Assembly: GCF_026344005.1 (NCBI RefSeq)
Contig: NZ_JAPKNH010000005.1
Span: forward strand, 310,001-374,000
From: Kaistia terrae
GTDB taxonomy: Bacteria; Pseudomonadota; Alphaproteobacteria; Rhizobiales; Kaistiaceae
Direction: 5' to 3'
Length of the DNA: 64,000 bases
The notes beneath the pieces were generated by a model. It worked only from the letters and a program-made list of their open reading frames with translations, did no database searches and had not been told where the DNA came from. Shown piece by piece: positions 8,634 through 17,408 of this stretch (position 1 is the stretch's first letter; every line of letters starts with the position of its first letter). The translations under genes were made by a program, and so were the position numbers.

Positions 8634-9467
8634 TCAGGAATTTCGCGCGATCAGTCGGTCCATCAGCCGCGTCGGCATGAAGCGCTTCATCAGCGCCGCC
8701 GCCTTCGTCAGAACCGTGACGGAATATCGGACCTTCGGACGCGGGCTTTCAAGCGCGTGCAGCAGGGCGGCCGTGACTGCCTCCGGGCCGAGCTTGAAAC
8801 GCGAGGGTCGACGGGTGCCTTTCATCCGGGCCAGTTGCGACTGGTATTCTTCGCGGTGAACGGAGGCGCTGATATCAACCGTCTCGTGGAAATTGGCGAG
8901 CGCCGCCTGGGTGAAGCGGGTGGCGATCGGCCCCGGCTCAATCAGCGCGACATGGATGTTCGTGCCGGTGAGTTCGATCCTGAGCGTGTCGGTCAGCCCT
9001 TCCAGCGCGAATTTCGAACCGACATAGGCGCCGCGATATTTGCCGGCGACGAGGCCGAGGATGGATGAGCACTGGATGATGCGGCCATGGCCCTGTGCCC
9101 GCATGACCGGAACGATCCGGCGCGTCAGCGTGTGCCAGCCGAAGACATTGGTCGCGAACTGGCGGCGCAACACATCCGTTGTCAAATCCTCGATGGCGCC
9201 GACCTGGCCGTAGGCGCCATTGTTGAACAGCGCATCGAGCGTGCCGCCGGTCTTAGCCAGCACCGCGTCGGCGCAGGCATGGATCGAGGCTTCGACGGTA
9301 TAATCGAGGTAGAGCGCCTCGCATCCCGCCTCCGCCAGCGCCGCGATATCCTCGGCCTTGCGCGCCGTGGCGAAAACGCGCCAGCCCTTGGCGCGGAGCG
9401 TCAGGGCGGCGTCGCGGCCGATGCCTGACGAGGCGCCGGTGACGAGGATCGTTCTGGCGTCGGTCAT
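8634..9467 (-). CDS. Short-chain dehydrogenase/reductase
   Basis: A 277-residue classical SDR. It shows the cofactor motif TGASSGIG at the N-terminus, the structural NNGAYGQ, catalytic Ser in QCSSILGLV, and the YxxxK pair in AYVGSKFALEGL. The start at 9467 gives MTDARTILVTGASSGIG; the frame is open 29 codons further but without support. Substrate cannot be told. It is a single gene, divergent from the AEC transporter. Confidence 0.92.
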   Translation of the reverse strand: MTDARTILVTGASSGIGRDAALTLRAKGWRVFATARKAEDIAALAEAGCEALYLDYTVEASIHACADAVLAKTGGTLDALFNNGAYGQVGAIEDLTTDVLRRQFATNVFGWHTLTRRIVPVMRAQGHGRIIQCSSILGLVAGKYRGAYVGSKFALEGLTDTLRIELTGTNIHVALIEPGPIATRFTQAALANFHETVDISASVHREEYQSQLARMKGTRRPSRFKLGPEAVTAALLHALESPRPKVRYSVTVLTKAAALMKRFMPTRLMDRLIARNS

Positions 9468-9697
9468 GCTGGTCCTTGCATTGCGTGAAGCTTCGCCGCG
9501 CCAAGGCGACGGGCGGACTATAGAGAGCGAGGCGGCGGAGCCAAGCGGAAGCATGGTCGCGCAGGCTGGATGGCTGCCCTCGGTTGACCGGGCCGGTGGA
9601 GATTTCTAGTGTCGGACTGCCTTTTTCCCCGCACCGGCGTCATGATTCCTATGTCCATCGAAGCCTTTCCCGTGTCCGTCCTGCTGCGGGCAGGCAC

Positions 9698-10648
9698 ATG
9701 CTGATGCTCGGCCGGCTGGCCGAGATCGCCTTCATCGTTCTGCCGATCGCCGGCCTGATCACGGTCGGCTATATCGCCGGCTGGACAAAACATCTGGGCG
9801 ACCGCGCCGCCGATGGCTTGTCGGAATATGTGTTCGGCATCGCCGTGCCGGTGCTGATCTTCAAGACGCTGTCGGAAGCGAAGATGCCGGAGGGCGGCCA
9901 GCCCTGGGGGTATTGGATCGCCTATTTCGCCGGTGCGTTCATCGTCTTCGGCATAGGCTTCCTGATCGCGCGCCGGGTGTTTGGCCGGGCGCATGTCGAG
10001 TCGGTGATGCAGGGCTTTGCTTCCGGCCAATCCAACACCGTCTTCGTCGGTGTGCCGGTAATCCTGAATGCCTTCGGCAACGAAGGCGCGGTGCCGCTGT
10101 TCCTGCTGATCGCCATCCACCTGCCGGTGATGACGACGGCGGCGACCTTGTTCGCCGAAGGCTCGGAATCCGGCATTTCGCGCGCGACGCTGATGCGGCT
10201 CGTGAAGGCGCTGGCGCGCAACCCGATCCTGATCGGCATCTATGCCGGGGCGATCGGCCAGATCGCCGGCATTCACGCAACCGGGCCGGCCGGCGAAGTC
10301 GTACGGATGCTGGCCGCCTCGTCGGTTCCCTGCGCGCTGATCTCGATGGGCCTGGCGCTCCGGCGCTATGGCTTTGCCGGCGACATCAAGGCGTCGCTGG
10401 TCATCAGCTCGCTGAAGCTGATCGTGCATCCGTTGATCGTGCTCTGCCTGGTGCAGGTCCTGCCGATGCCGCCGGTCTGGGCCGGGGTCGCTGTCGTGTT
10501 CGCCGCCATGCCCTGCGGCGTCAACGCCTACCTGCTCGCCAACCACTACAAGGCGGGTGTCGCCAGCACCGCCAGCGCCGTGTCGGTCTCGACCCTGCTC
10601 AGCCTCTTCACGGTGACGATCTGGCTCTATGTCCTGGGCGTCGGCTGA
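9698..10648 (+). CDS. AEC-family transporter
   Basis: A 316-residue protein with about ten transmembrane helices in two five-helix halves, typical of the auxin-efflux-carrier family that moves small organic acids. Landmarks are FASGQSNTVFVGVPVILNAFG in the N-half (in part: GQSNTVFVGVP) and AAMPCGVNAYLLANHY in the C-half. I start at the first ATG of the pair at 9698/9704, just before the first helix. Its 3' end overlaps the convergent gluQ gene by 22 bp. Substrate unknown. Confidence 0.88.
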   Translation: MLMLGRLAEIAFIVLPIAGLITVGYIAGWTKHLGDRAADGLSEYVFGIAVPVLIFKTLSEAKMPEGGQPWGYWIAYFAGAFIVFGIGFLIARRVFGRAHVESVMQGFASGQSNTVFVGVPVILNAFGNEGAVPLFLLIAIHLPVMTTAATLFAEGSESGISRATLMRLVKALARNPILIGIYAGAIGQIAGIHATGPAGEVVRMLAASSVPCALISMGLALRRYGFAGDIKASLVISSLKLIVHPLIVLCLVQVLPMPPVWAGVAVVFAAMPCGVNAYLLANHYKAGVASTASAVSVSTLLSLFTVTIWLYVLGVG

Positions 10649-11520
10649 GGCGGTAATCCAATGTGGGCGCGGATATCGGCAGGTGTCGCGCCGATATTGC
10701 GAAGCGAGCGGAGCCCGGTTGCCCCTTCCGATTTCGACAGCTTTCGCCCCGCCGCATCGCGGATCAGGCCGTGGTGGCGATAGGTCGGCTGCGGCAGGCT
10801 GAGCAATGTCTGCAACAGACGGTGCACGCTGGTGGCGTGGAAAAGATCCTCGCCGCGCACGACATCGGTGATCCCCTGCAGCGCGTCGTCGACGACGACC
10901 GAGAGGTGATAGCTGGTCGGGATCTCCTTGCGGGCGATGACGACATCGCCCCAACGGGCGGGCGCGGCGACGATTTGGCCCGTCTCCCCATCGGGGCCGC
11001 TGCCCAGCTCAAGGAATGCCAGCGGCCCGGCCGCTTCGATCGCCGCGTCCATCTTCAGCCGCCAGGCATAGGGCGCACTAGCCGCGATCTGCTTGGCTGC
11101 CTCGCTATTCGAAAGGTCGCGATCAAGGCCTGGATAGAGCGGTGCTCCGTCGGGATCGCGCGGCCATTCCGGGCTTTCGGTCGCCGCGCGGATCTCGGCC
11201 CGGCTCAAAAAACTCGGATAGACCAGATCCATCGCCCTGAGCCGATCGAGCGCCGCTTCATAGGCGTCGAAATGTTCCGATTGCCGGCGCACCGGCTGTT
11301 CCCATTCCAGCCCGAGCCAGGCGAGATCGTCGAGGATCGAGGCCTCGAATTCCGGCCGGCAGCGCGCAAGGTCGATATCTTCCATCCGGATCAACAATTG
11401 TCCGCCGGCTTCGCGGGCAAGGTCGCCGTTCAGCAACGCCGAAAAGGCGTGGCCGAGATGCAGTTCGCCATTGGGGCTTGGGGCGAAGCGGAAGATGCGG
11501 GTCATGCGGTCATGGGACAC
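10627..11520 (-). CDS. gluQ: Glutamyl-Q tRNA(Asp) synthetase
   Basis: A truncated GluRS paralogue that attaches glutamate to queuosine at position 34 of tRNA(Asp). The 297-residue length, with catalytic domain and no anticodon-binding domain, fits GluQRS. The class I signatures are PNGELHLGHAFSA (HIGH) and KLSKSEG (KMSKS). The family zinc knuckle YPCFCxR is replaced by YPSFLSR, so the cysteine site is missing. A second in-frame ATG five codons later (11505) is an equally possible start; neither has a clear ribosome-binding site. Confidence 0.92.
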   Translation of the reverse strand: MSHDRMTRIFRFAPSPNGELHLGHAFSALLNGDLAREAGGQLLIRMEDIDLARCRPEFEASILDDLAWLGLEWEQPVRRQSEHFDAYEAALDRLRAMDLVYPSFLSRAEIRAATESPEWPRDPDGAPLYPGLDRDLSNSEAAKQIAASAPYAWRLKMDAAIEAAGPLAFLELGSGPDGETGQIVAAPARWGDVVIARKEIPTSYHLSVVVDDALQGITDVVRGEDLFHATSVHRLLQTLLSLPQPTYRHHGLIRDAAGRKLSKSEGATGLRSLRNIGATPADIRAHIGLPPQPTPRT

Positions 11521-11599
11521 GTCGTGCGGGTGGCGAAGCAGGGCCTTGGCTTGCTAGCATGACGCAGATTCGTTCGCCCGCCTGCAACTGGGAAATTTC

Positions 11600-12253
11600 A
11601 TGCTCGATGGTCCGCGCCTCGCTCCGCTTTCTGGCGGCAAGCCCAACAAGCTCGTCGTTCTGCTGCATGGCGTCGGCGCCGACGGACAGGACCTGATCGA
11701 TATCGGCGCGCATTGGGCGCCACTGTTCCCGGATGCGTATTTCGTCGCGCCGAATGCGCCGGATCCCTGCGATTGGGGCGTGGGGCATCAATGGTTTCGT
11801 CTCGCCGTGCGGGATGCGCATGAATATTGGCTGGGCGCCTCTGCCGCCGCGCCAAAGCTCGACGAGTTTCTCGACGCCGAGTTGGAGAGGCTTGGACTGA
11901 CCGATGCCGATCTGGCGCTGGTCGGCTTCAGCCAGGGCACGATGATGGCGCTGCAGGTCGGACCGCGTCGTCCGCGCGAGATGGCCGGCATCGTCGCCTA
12001 TTCCGGCCGCATCGCCGGCGTCGAGCGGCTCAAGGCGGAGACCCGGAGTAGGCCGCCGGTTTTGCTCGTGCATGGCGCGCTGGATGAGGTGATTCCGGTC
12101 GCCGCCCTGCAGGAGACGGAGAAGGCGCTTCGCGACGCTGGCTTCGCTGTCGCGTCGATCGAGCGCCCCGGCCTTGGCCACGGCATAGACGAGGCGGGAC
12201 TTGCCGCAGGGGCGGCCTTCCTCAAACGCATTTTTGCCACAGCCGACGTCTGA
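11600..12253 (+). CDS. Phospholipase/carboxylesterase-family alpha/beta hydrolase
   Basis: A 217-residue cytosolic serine hydrolase of the YpfH/carboxylesterase type. The oxyanion motif LLHGVGADG, nucleophile GFSQGTMMAL, acid in HGALDEVIPV and His in GLGHGID form a complete catalytic triad. Likely acts on short acyl esters or lysophospholipids; the natural substrate is unknown. It is a single gene, separated by 79 bp from the divergent gluQ. Confidence 0.9.
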   Translation: MLDGPRLAPLSGGKPNKLVVLLHGVGADGQDLIDIGAHWAPLFPDAYFVAPNAPDPCDWGVGHQWFRLAVRDAHEYWLGASAAAPKLDEFLDAELERLGLTDADLALVGFSQGTMMALQVGPRRPREMAGIVAYSGRIAGVERLKAETRSRPPVLLVHGALDEVIPVAALQETEKALRDAGFAVASIERPGLGHGIDEAGLAAGAAFLKRIFATADV

Positions 12254-12365
12254 TCGACGCGCACGGAAACGTCAACGTTTCATTGGCTTCACAAGGATGA
12301 CACAGAGCCTATAGACTATTTCGGCAATCTCGAGGTTCGGCGCATCCAGCAAAGGAAGCGATGTC

Positions 12366-12923
12366 TTGACGATAGCCGTGTCACCCGGCGCACACCCGGC
12401 TCTTGTGCTCAATGCCGACTATCGGCCTCTGAGCTATTACCCGCTCTCGCTCTGGTCCTGGCAGGACACGATCAAGGCGGTCTTCCTGGATCGCGTCAAT
12501 ATCGTCTCCGAATATGACATCGACATCCGCAGCCCGTCCTTCCGGATGCGGCTGCCCAGTGTCGTCTCGCTGAAAAGCTATGTGACGCCGTCGCGAAATC
12601 CAGCGTTTACGCGCTTCAATGTGTTCCTGCGTGACCGTTTCCAGTGCCAGTATTGCAGCGCCCGCGAGGATTTGACCTTCGACCACGTCGTGCCACGGGC
12701 TCGCGGCGGCCAGACGACCTGGCAGAATGTCGTGGCCGCCTGTTCGCCCTGCAATCTGCGCAAGGGCAGCCAGACCACGGCCGACGCGCGGATGTGGCCG
12801 CGGCAAAAGCCGTTCCAGCCCAGCGTCTCCGACCTGCACAATAATGGCCGCGCCTTTCCACCCAACTATCTGCACGACAGCTGGCTCGATTATCTCTACT
12901 GGGATACGGAACTGGAGCCGTAG
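12366..12923 (+). CDS. HNH endonuclease-domain protein
   Basis: A 185-residue protein of a family conserved across alphaproteobacteria. The N-terminal ALVLNADYRPLSYYPLS is distinctive. The HNH zinc core is CQYC...LTFDHVVPRARGG...WQNVVAACSPCNLRKG, with two CxxC pairs. It is a stand-alone gene with no phage or restriction partner, so its role is unclear. I use a TTG start at 12366 because AAGGAAG lies 7 nt upstream; the ATG at 12361 is out of frame and stops at once. Confidence 0.9.
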   Translation: MTIAVSPGAHPALVLNADYRPLSYYPLSLWSWQDTIKAVFLDRVNIVSEYDIDIRSPSFRMRLPSVVSLKSYVTPSRNPAFTRFNVFLRDRFQCQYCSAREDLTFDHVVPRARGGQTTWQNVVAACSPCNLRKGSQTTADARMWPRQKPFQPSVSDLHNNGRAFPPNYLHDSWLDYLYWDTELEP

Positions 12924-12925
12924 GT

Positions 12926-12975
12926 CGCGTTCTCTTCACGCGATGCGGTATCCACGTCGCTCGAAAGACCTCTGG
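12926..12975 (+). repeat. Dispersed intergenic repeat, degenerate copy
   Basis: The sequence TTCTCTTCACGCGATGCGG...CGTCGCTCGAAAGACCTCT resembles the core CGTTTTCTTCACGCGAACCG...CTTCGCTCGAAAACGCTCT of the family seen at 7409 and 56892, with several mismatches. It separates the HNH gene from the RNA methyltransferase. Confidence 0.4.
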
Positions 12976-13001
12976 TCCGTTCCCTCTCTCGTCTGTCTGC
13001 C

Positions 13002-13817
13002 TTGCCCAACCTGATCCGCATCACCGATCCCGCCGATCCGCGCATCGCGGCCTATAGCCAGGTGCGCGAACGCGACCTTGTCGGCCGCGACGATCACTTC
13101 ATCGCTGAGGGCGAGGTGGTGTTGCAGACGCTGGTGCAATCGGAACGCCACCAGCCCGTCTCGCTGCTGCTCGATGAGAAGCGCGTCGATGGCCTTGCCG
13201 CCATTACGGATCGACTGGCCGATGACGTGCCGGTCTATGTCGCCAACCAGGCGGTGCTCGACGGTATTGTCGGCTTTCATATCCATCGCGGCATTCTGGC
13301 GCTCGGCCATCGGGCTCCCGCGCCTTCCGCCGATGCGCTGCTCGCCGGGATCGAGGGCAGGGCGCTGGTCGTCGTGCTGATGGGGATTTCCAACCACGAC
13401 AATCTCGGCGGTATTTTTCGCAATGCCGCCGCCTTTGGCGCCGATGCGATCCTGCTCGATGCGCAATGCTGCGATCCGTTCTATCGCAAGGCGATCCGCG
13501 TTTCTGTCGGCAACACGCTGACGCTGCCGCACGCCAAATTGGCGCTGTCTGACGATGTCGTGGCGCTGCTGGAAAAGCATGGGTTTACGGCGGTGTCGTT
13601 GAGCCCGAATGGCGCATACCGCCTGGCGGAGGTGAAGCGTCCGTCACGGGTGGCGGCGTTGCTCGGCACCGAGGGGCCGGGCCTCGACGCGGCGGTGCTG
13701 GCCCGGACGCTGACGGTGCGGATTCCGATGGCGTCCGGCGTCGATTCGCTCAATGTCGCGACCACCAGCGGCATCGTCCTGCACCAGCTGACGCAGGCCG
13801 CACCGGAAGCTGAATAG
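13002..13817 (+). CDS. SpoU/TrmH-family RNA methyltransferase
   Basis: A 271-residue SAM-dependent 2'-O-ribose methyltransferase with the deep-trefoil-knot fold. Motifs are NHDNLGGIFRNAAAFGAD (motif 1), LLGTEGPGL (motif 2) and IPMASGVDSLNVATTSGIVL (motif 3), with an N-terminal SpoU substrate-binding region. Target rRNA or tRNA cannot be decided. The start is a TTG at 13002; the ATG at 12943 is out of frame. Confidence 0.92.
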   Translation: MPNLIRITDPADPRIAAYSQVRERDLVGRDDHFIAEGEVVLQTLVQSERHQPVSLLLDEKRVDGLAAITDRLADDVPVYVANQAVLDGIVGFHIHRGILALGHRAPAPSADALLAGIEGRALVVVLMGISNHDNLGGIFRNAAAFGADAILLDAQCCDPFYRKAIRVSVGNTLTLPHAKLALSDDVVALLEKHGFTAVSLSPNGAYRLAEVKRPSRVAALLGTEGPGLDAAVLARTLTVRIPMASGVDSLNVATTSGIVLHQLTQAAPEAE

Positions 13818-13830
13818 AAAAGTCGCGGCG

Positions 13831-14343
13831 CTACCGAGGCTTCACGCCCTGCGAAAAACCTGCCCAGAGCAGGGCGGCGGCGATGATCGCCGAGACGACG
13901 GCGTTCCAGCCGGCGAAGGAGAGGCCGAGCACGCGAAGCGCCGCTTCGCCGCAGTTCACCACCTTGGTCTGGCCGATCTGGGACAGCAGGTCGCCGGCAT
14001 TGCCGGTCGTCGCCAGTCCGCCGCCGCAATCGGCCGGGCCGAGCCAGAATTTCCATTCGACGCCGGCGTGGTAGAGGGCGAGGCCGAGGCTGACCACGAA
14101 GATCAGGCCGGCCAGGACGAGCAATCCGCGTGCGAAACGCTCGGACTTCTTGGCGCCGAGCAGCAGGATCGCGACCAGCAGCACCGGCAGGCCGAGATAA
14201 TAGGGTATGCGCTGTTCGAGGCAGAGCTTGCAGGGCGAATAGCCGCCAAAGATCTGGGATCCCCAGGCGCCGAGGATCGCCGCGAGGCCCAATCCGAAGC
14301 TGAGGATGGCAAGCGGCAGGCGACGGGTAAAACGATCGGCCAT
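13831..14343 (-). CDS. dsbB: Disulfide bond formation protein DsbB
   Basis: A 170-residue four-helix inner-membrane protein that reoxidises DsbA and passes electrons to quinone. The first periplasmic cysteine pair is CKLC (Cys38, Cys41), with the essential Arg close behind in EQRIPYY. The second pair is Cys107 and Cys132 in the second periplasmic loop (ADCGGG and VVNCGEA). No dsbA is adjacent. Confidence 0.93.
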   Translation of the reverse strand: MADRFTRRLPLAILSFGLGLAAILGAWGSQIFGGYSPCKLCLEQRIPYYLGLPVLLVAILLLGAKKSERFARGLLVLAGLIFVVSLGLALYHAGVEWKFWLGPADCGGGLATTGNAGDLLSQIGQTKVVNCGEAALRVLGLSFAGWNAVVSAIIAAALLWAGFSQGVKPR

Positions 14344-14544
14344 TCATGTCTCGCTTTGAACGATGCGATCTGCTTTTAGCTGCCGCGCCTGACCCTGTCG
14401 ACCGCCCGCTCCTTCACTTTGGCGTAGGGTAGGGCGGCACCGCCGCGTCGAGGCTCCGACAATTGGGAAAAGGTCGAAATCGCCGTTGCTTCTCGCGCAA
14501 GCCTGACTATAGTCGCGCCGTCGCCGGCCACTGGCCAGCGCGTT

Positions 14545-14629
14545 GCGGGCGTGGTGGAACTGGTAGACGCGCCGGACTCAAAATCCGGTTCCGAAAGGAG
14601 TGTCGGTTCGATTCCGACCGCCCGCACCA
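14545..14629 (+). tRNA. tRNA-Leu (anticodon CAA)
   Basis: An 85-nt tRNA with a full cloverleaf and encoded CCA. The acceptor GCGGGCG (14545-14551) pairs with CGCCCGC (14619-14625). The anticodon stem CCGGA/TCCGG encloses the loop CTCAAAA, giving anticodon CAA. A long variable arm, as in class II tRNAs, is followed by the T arm GTCGG-TTCGATT-CCGAC. The next gene stop codon starts 5 bp after the 3' end. Confidence 0.97.
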
Positions 14630-14633
14630 TTAC

Positions 14634-16421
14634 TCAGGACGACCTGTAGACGGTCTTTCCTTGTTTGATGGTTTCCACGACTTTGAGCGCTGACAGCGTC
14701 TCCGGATCGACCTCAAGAGGGTTGCGGTCGAGGACGACAAAATCAGCAAGCTTGCCTGCCTCGATGGATCCCTTGCTCGCTTCTTCGTAGTGCTGATGTG
14801 CTGCCCAGATTGTCATCGCCTTGAGCGCTGTCATGACATCCACACGCTCGTCTGGTCCCAGGATGTCGCCACTGCGGGTCCGGCGTGTGACGGTCGAGGA
14901 TAGCACGCGCATCGAATCGGGATTGGCGACCGGCGCGTCGTGATGCGATGTGAAGGTCATGCCTAGCCGCCTGGCCGACGCGCAGGGGGAAATTCCATCT
15001 GCCCGAACGGGTCCCAGCACCGAGTCACGGTGCCAGTCCCCCCAATAGAACGTATGCATTGGGAAGAAGGACGGCAGGATGTTGGCAGCCTTCAGGCGGG
15101 GCAACTGATCCTGCCGGGTGGTCTGGCCGTGGATCAGAACGGAGCGCCTGTCGCCCGCGCCGTGCTTTTTGGTCGCCACCTCGACAGCCTCGATCAGCCA
15201 ATCGATTGCCGCATCGCCATTGGCATGGGTCAGGATCTGCCAGTTATTGCCATAGGCAAGGTCAAACGCCCCGTTCAACTGGTCCTTGGTAATGGCGGTA
15301 TAGCCGACATAGTCAGGTCCCTGGCCCGCAGGGGGCACGAAGTAGGGCTCGGAGAGGAAGGCGGTCTTTCCCTGCGGCGATCCGTCGATCGTCAGCTTGG
15401 CGCCGCCAATGCGCATCCGGTTCACATAGTCGCGCGCAGGCTTGATGTCCTCAGCGGAGTCGAGAATGTCAGGATAGACGAGAACATCGACATCGAGCAG
15501 ACCGGCAGCACTTGCTGTGGCCAGCATCTTGGTCGTCACGCCCATGGCGCGCGCTTCCTGCACGGTCGTATAGCCGAAGCTGGCGCAGAAGCTGGCCCCC
15601 GCCTTGATCATCGCCAGATAGGCTTCCTCGTCGAAGCCGGCGAACAACTTGCCGACCAACTGGAAGAACGCGCCCTCTTCGCAGACACCATTCGGCTCCT
15701 GGCTACCCTCACGCCGGCGAAAGGCGCCGCCGGGAGGGTTCGCGGTGCTGGCGTCGATACCGGCCAGTTCGAGGGCCTTGCTGTTGACGACGCCGAGATG
15801 GCTCGACTGGTGGATGATCACGACCGGCACGTCACTCGATACCGCATCGAGTTCATCCCGCGTTGGATGGCGCTGCTCCTGGAGTTGCGAGTCGTCGTAG
15901 CCAAAACCAACAATGATCTTGTAGCGTTTGATGGCCGCGCTGTTCTTCTCAATCCAGCCGCGCAGCAATCGTTGGATTGCCGCGATGTCATTGCCTTCGC
16001 CATCGGGAGCCGGCAACAGGTTGGCCGAGAGGGCCTGAAGGCCAATCATGACAACATGACCATGCGGGTCGAAGAAGCCCGGCAGCAATGTCTTGCCACC
16101 GAGGTCTATCGTTTTTGCGTCCGCAGTTGCATGGCTCTCAAGCTCGGAACGAGTACCCACAGCCACGATCCGGCCGTCCCGCACCAGCACCGCCTCGGCG
16201 GAGGGAGCCGAATCATTCATGGTGAGGATGGGGCCACCGACATAAAGTGTGTCGCCCGTAGCCGTCTGGGCAGACGCGTCATCACAGGAAAAGGCCGTCA
16301 AACCGCCTGTAAAACCTGTGGCAAGAACGGCAGCGGCGCTGCCCTTCATGAAAAAGCGGCGAGAGAGCCCAGAAGTGCGCACCTGAAGTGCATTCATCAG
16401 CGGACTACAGGCGATGCACAT
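14634..16421 (-). CDS. Tat-exported amidohydrolase (YtcJ-like)
   Basis: A 595-residue metal-dependent amidohydrolase of the YtcJ/amidohydrolase_3 group. The N-terminus carries a twin-arginine signal (SRRFFMKGSAAAVLATG), so it is exported folded. The metal motif is GFFDPHGH, with further ligands in HQSSHLGVVNSKAL, ILTHANGD and SHHDAPV. The C-terminal GSIEAGKLADFVVLDRNP is typical. Substrate unknown; relatives act on amides and formamides. The ATG at 16421 is preferred because GGGGA lies about 9 nt upstream; an ATG at 16397 is the alternative. Its 3' end abuts tRNA-Leu, which suggests insertion beside the tRNA. Confidence 0.88.
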   Translation of the reverse strand: MCIACSPLMNALQVRTSGLSRRFFMKGSAAAVLATGFTGGLTAFSCDDASAQTATGDTLYVGGPILTMNDSAPSAEAVLVRDGRIVAVGTRSELESHATADAKTIDLGGKTLLPGFFDPHGHVVMIGLQALSANLLPAPDGEGNDIAAIQRLLRGWIEKNSAAIKRYKIIVGFGYDDSQLQEQRHPTRDELDAVSSDVPVVIIHQSSHLGVVNSKALELAGIDASTANPPGGAFRRREGSQEPNGVCEEGAFFQLVGKLFAGFDEEAYLAMIKAGASFCASFGYTTVQEARAMGVTTKMLATASAAGLLDVDVLVYPDILDSAEDIKPARDYVNRMRIGGAKLTIDGSPQGKTAFLSEPYFVPPAGQGPDYVGYTAITKDQLNGAFDLAYGNNWQILTHANGDAAIDWLIEAVEVATKKHGAGDRRSVLIHGQTTRQDQLPRLKAANILPSFFPMHTFYWGDWHRDSVLGPVRADGISPCASARRLGMTFTSHHDAPVANPDSMRVLSSTVTRRTRSGDILGPDERVDVMTALKAMTIWAAHQHYEEASKGSIEAGKLADFVVLDRNPLEVDPETLSALKVVETIKQGKTVYRSS

Positions 16422-16469
16422 TCTTAGTTCCCCAAGCTGCCACGGCGATTGCAGAAGACTAGGGGAACA

Positions 16470-16491
16470 AAATCACAATCGCATGTGATTT
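16470..16491. promoter_or_regulatory. Candidate operator, AAATCACA-N6-TGTGATTT
   Basis: A perfect inverted repeat with 8-bp arms and a 6-bp spacer, 49 bp upstream of the amidohydrolase start. The arms resemble Crp/Fnr half-sites but in the outward order TCACA...TGTGA. A second palindrome, CTCTAA-A-TTAGAG, follows at 16501-16513. The regulator is unknown. Confidence 0.45.
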
Positions 16492-16571
16492 CACTGGTGG
16501 CTCTAAATTAGAGATATCGAGAGCGCCTGGTGTCTTTGAAGACGAGGAACAGGCCTGGCGGCGGCACCGGG

Positions 16572-16715
16572 TCAGGCCGCAAGCTTGGCGAGAACGGCGT
16601 TCATCTGCTGCAGGACAAGCGTTGACCGGCGAAGCGCAACCGCCCCTTCCGATATCAGGGTTTGGACCTTAACGGTCTGGGATCGATCAAGGCACAGAGG
16701 CGCGGGCGTTTTCAT
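16572..16715 (-). CDS. Micro-protein related to the one at 24051
   Basis: A 47-codon frame from ATG 16715 to TGA 16572, too short for many gene callers. The product begins MKTPAPLCLDRSQTVK and ends with SEGAVALRRST, LVLQQMN and AVLAKLAA. The core matches the protein at 24051-24251 (LEGAVALQRSE, ILRQMN, SLLAKV), including the position relative to the start. Sharing of protein sequence between two separate frames is good evidence that both are, or were, translated. Both look like a short amphipathic helix. No clear ribosome-binding site; in-frame TAG upstream. Function unknown. Confidence 0.6.
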   Translation of the reverse strand: MKTPAPLCLDRSQTVKVQTLISEGAVALRRSTLVLQQMNAVLAKLAA

Positions 16716-16992
16716 GATGCGCGATGCAGTGAGCTATCGACCGCATTTTGTCCATCATCCATTCGGTGAACAGCCTGTAGCTCTTTTGAACAGCAAACAA
16801 AGGATTAAGGCTGGCGGGGCTGCGAAGCCGACAATCCGGACACCTAAAAGGGGCGCCTACAACAGGCACGCATCAGGTTTGGGGCGGCGCGGTCTGTTGA
16901 GAAATGTTCAGGTGGCCGCGCGCCGAGAACCTGACAAAACCGGACATGCCAAGGGGCCAGCCACATCAGAAACTTCAGTTTGCGCTAGGACC

Positions 16993-17397
16993 CTAGTTGG
17001 AGCGACCAGCCGACGTGGAATGCTTGAGCGAACCCGCTTCTATGGCTCGAACTATTCTCTCCGCGTCATAGGGCTTCGAGAAGTAGTGAGCGCCTGCGGG
17101 GAGTTCTTCATCTGTCACTCGCCGATGACCCGAGGCCACGATGATCTGGATCTCCGGCCACTGGCTTTGCACCAGATTTGCGAGCATGAGCCCATCCATC
17201 GAGCCGGGCATATCAACGTCCGTGAAGAGGCTGCAAATCGGTTCGCCGCTGCGCAAAATTGCCAGCGCCTGGTCTGCGTTGCCGGCTTCCAGAGCCTTGA
17301 AACCCGCCTCTTCGACGAGGTCCACAGCCGACATTCGGAGCAAGGGCTCGTCCTCTACGACGAGCACGGCCGCAACATGCTGTTGGGATGATGTCAC
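16993..17397 (-). CDS. Single-domain response regulator
   Basis: A 134-residue stand-alone receiver domain: acidic pocket VVEDEPLL, phospho-acceptor Asp60 in LFTDVDMPGSMDGL, and the conserved Lys in YFSKPYDAERI. There is no output domain, so it must act by phosphotransfer or protein binding. It starts at a GTG 11 bp after the kinase stop codon, with AAAGAG just upstream, and is surely co-transcribed and probably the kinase's partner. Confidence 0.9.
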   Translation of the reverse strand: MTSSQQHVAAVLVVEDEPLLRMSAVDLVEEAGFKALEAGNADQALAILRSGEPICSLFTDVDMPGSMDGLMLANLVQSQWPEIQIIVASGHRRVTDEELPAGAHYFSKPYDAERIVRAIEAGSLKHSTSAGRSN

Positions 17398-17408
17398 ATG
17401 AACTCTTT

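Noticed and set aside
16687-16869. 60-residue minus-strand frame with GTG start and a CPDC motif
   Set aside because: It overlaps the micro-protein gene, has no ribosome-binding site and no recognisable family; too weak to annotate.
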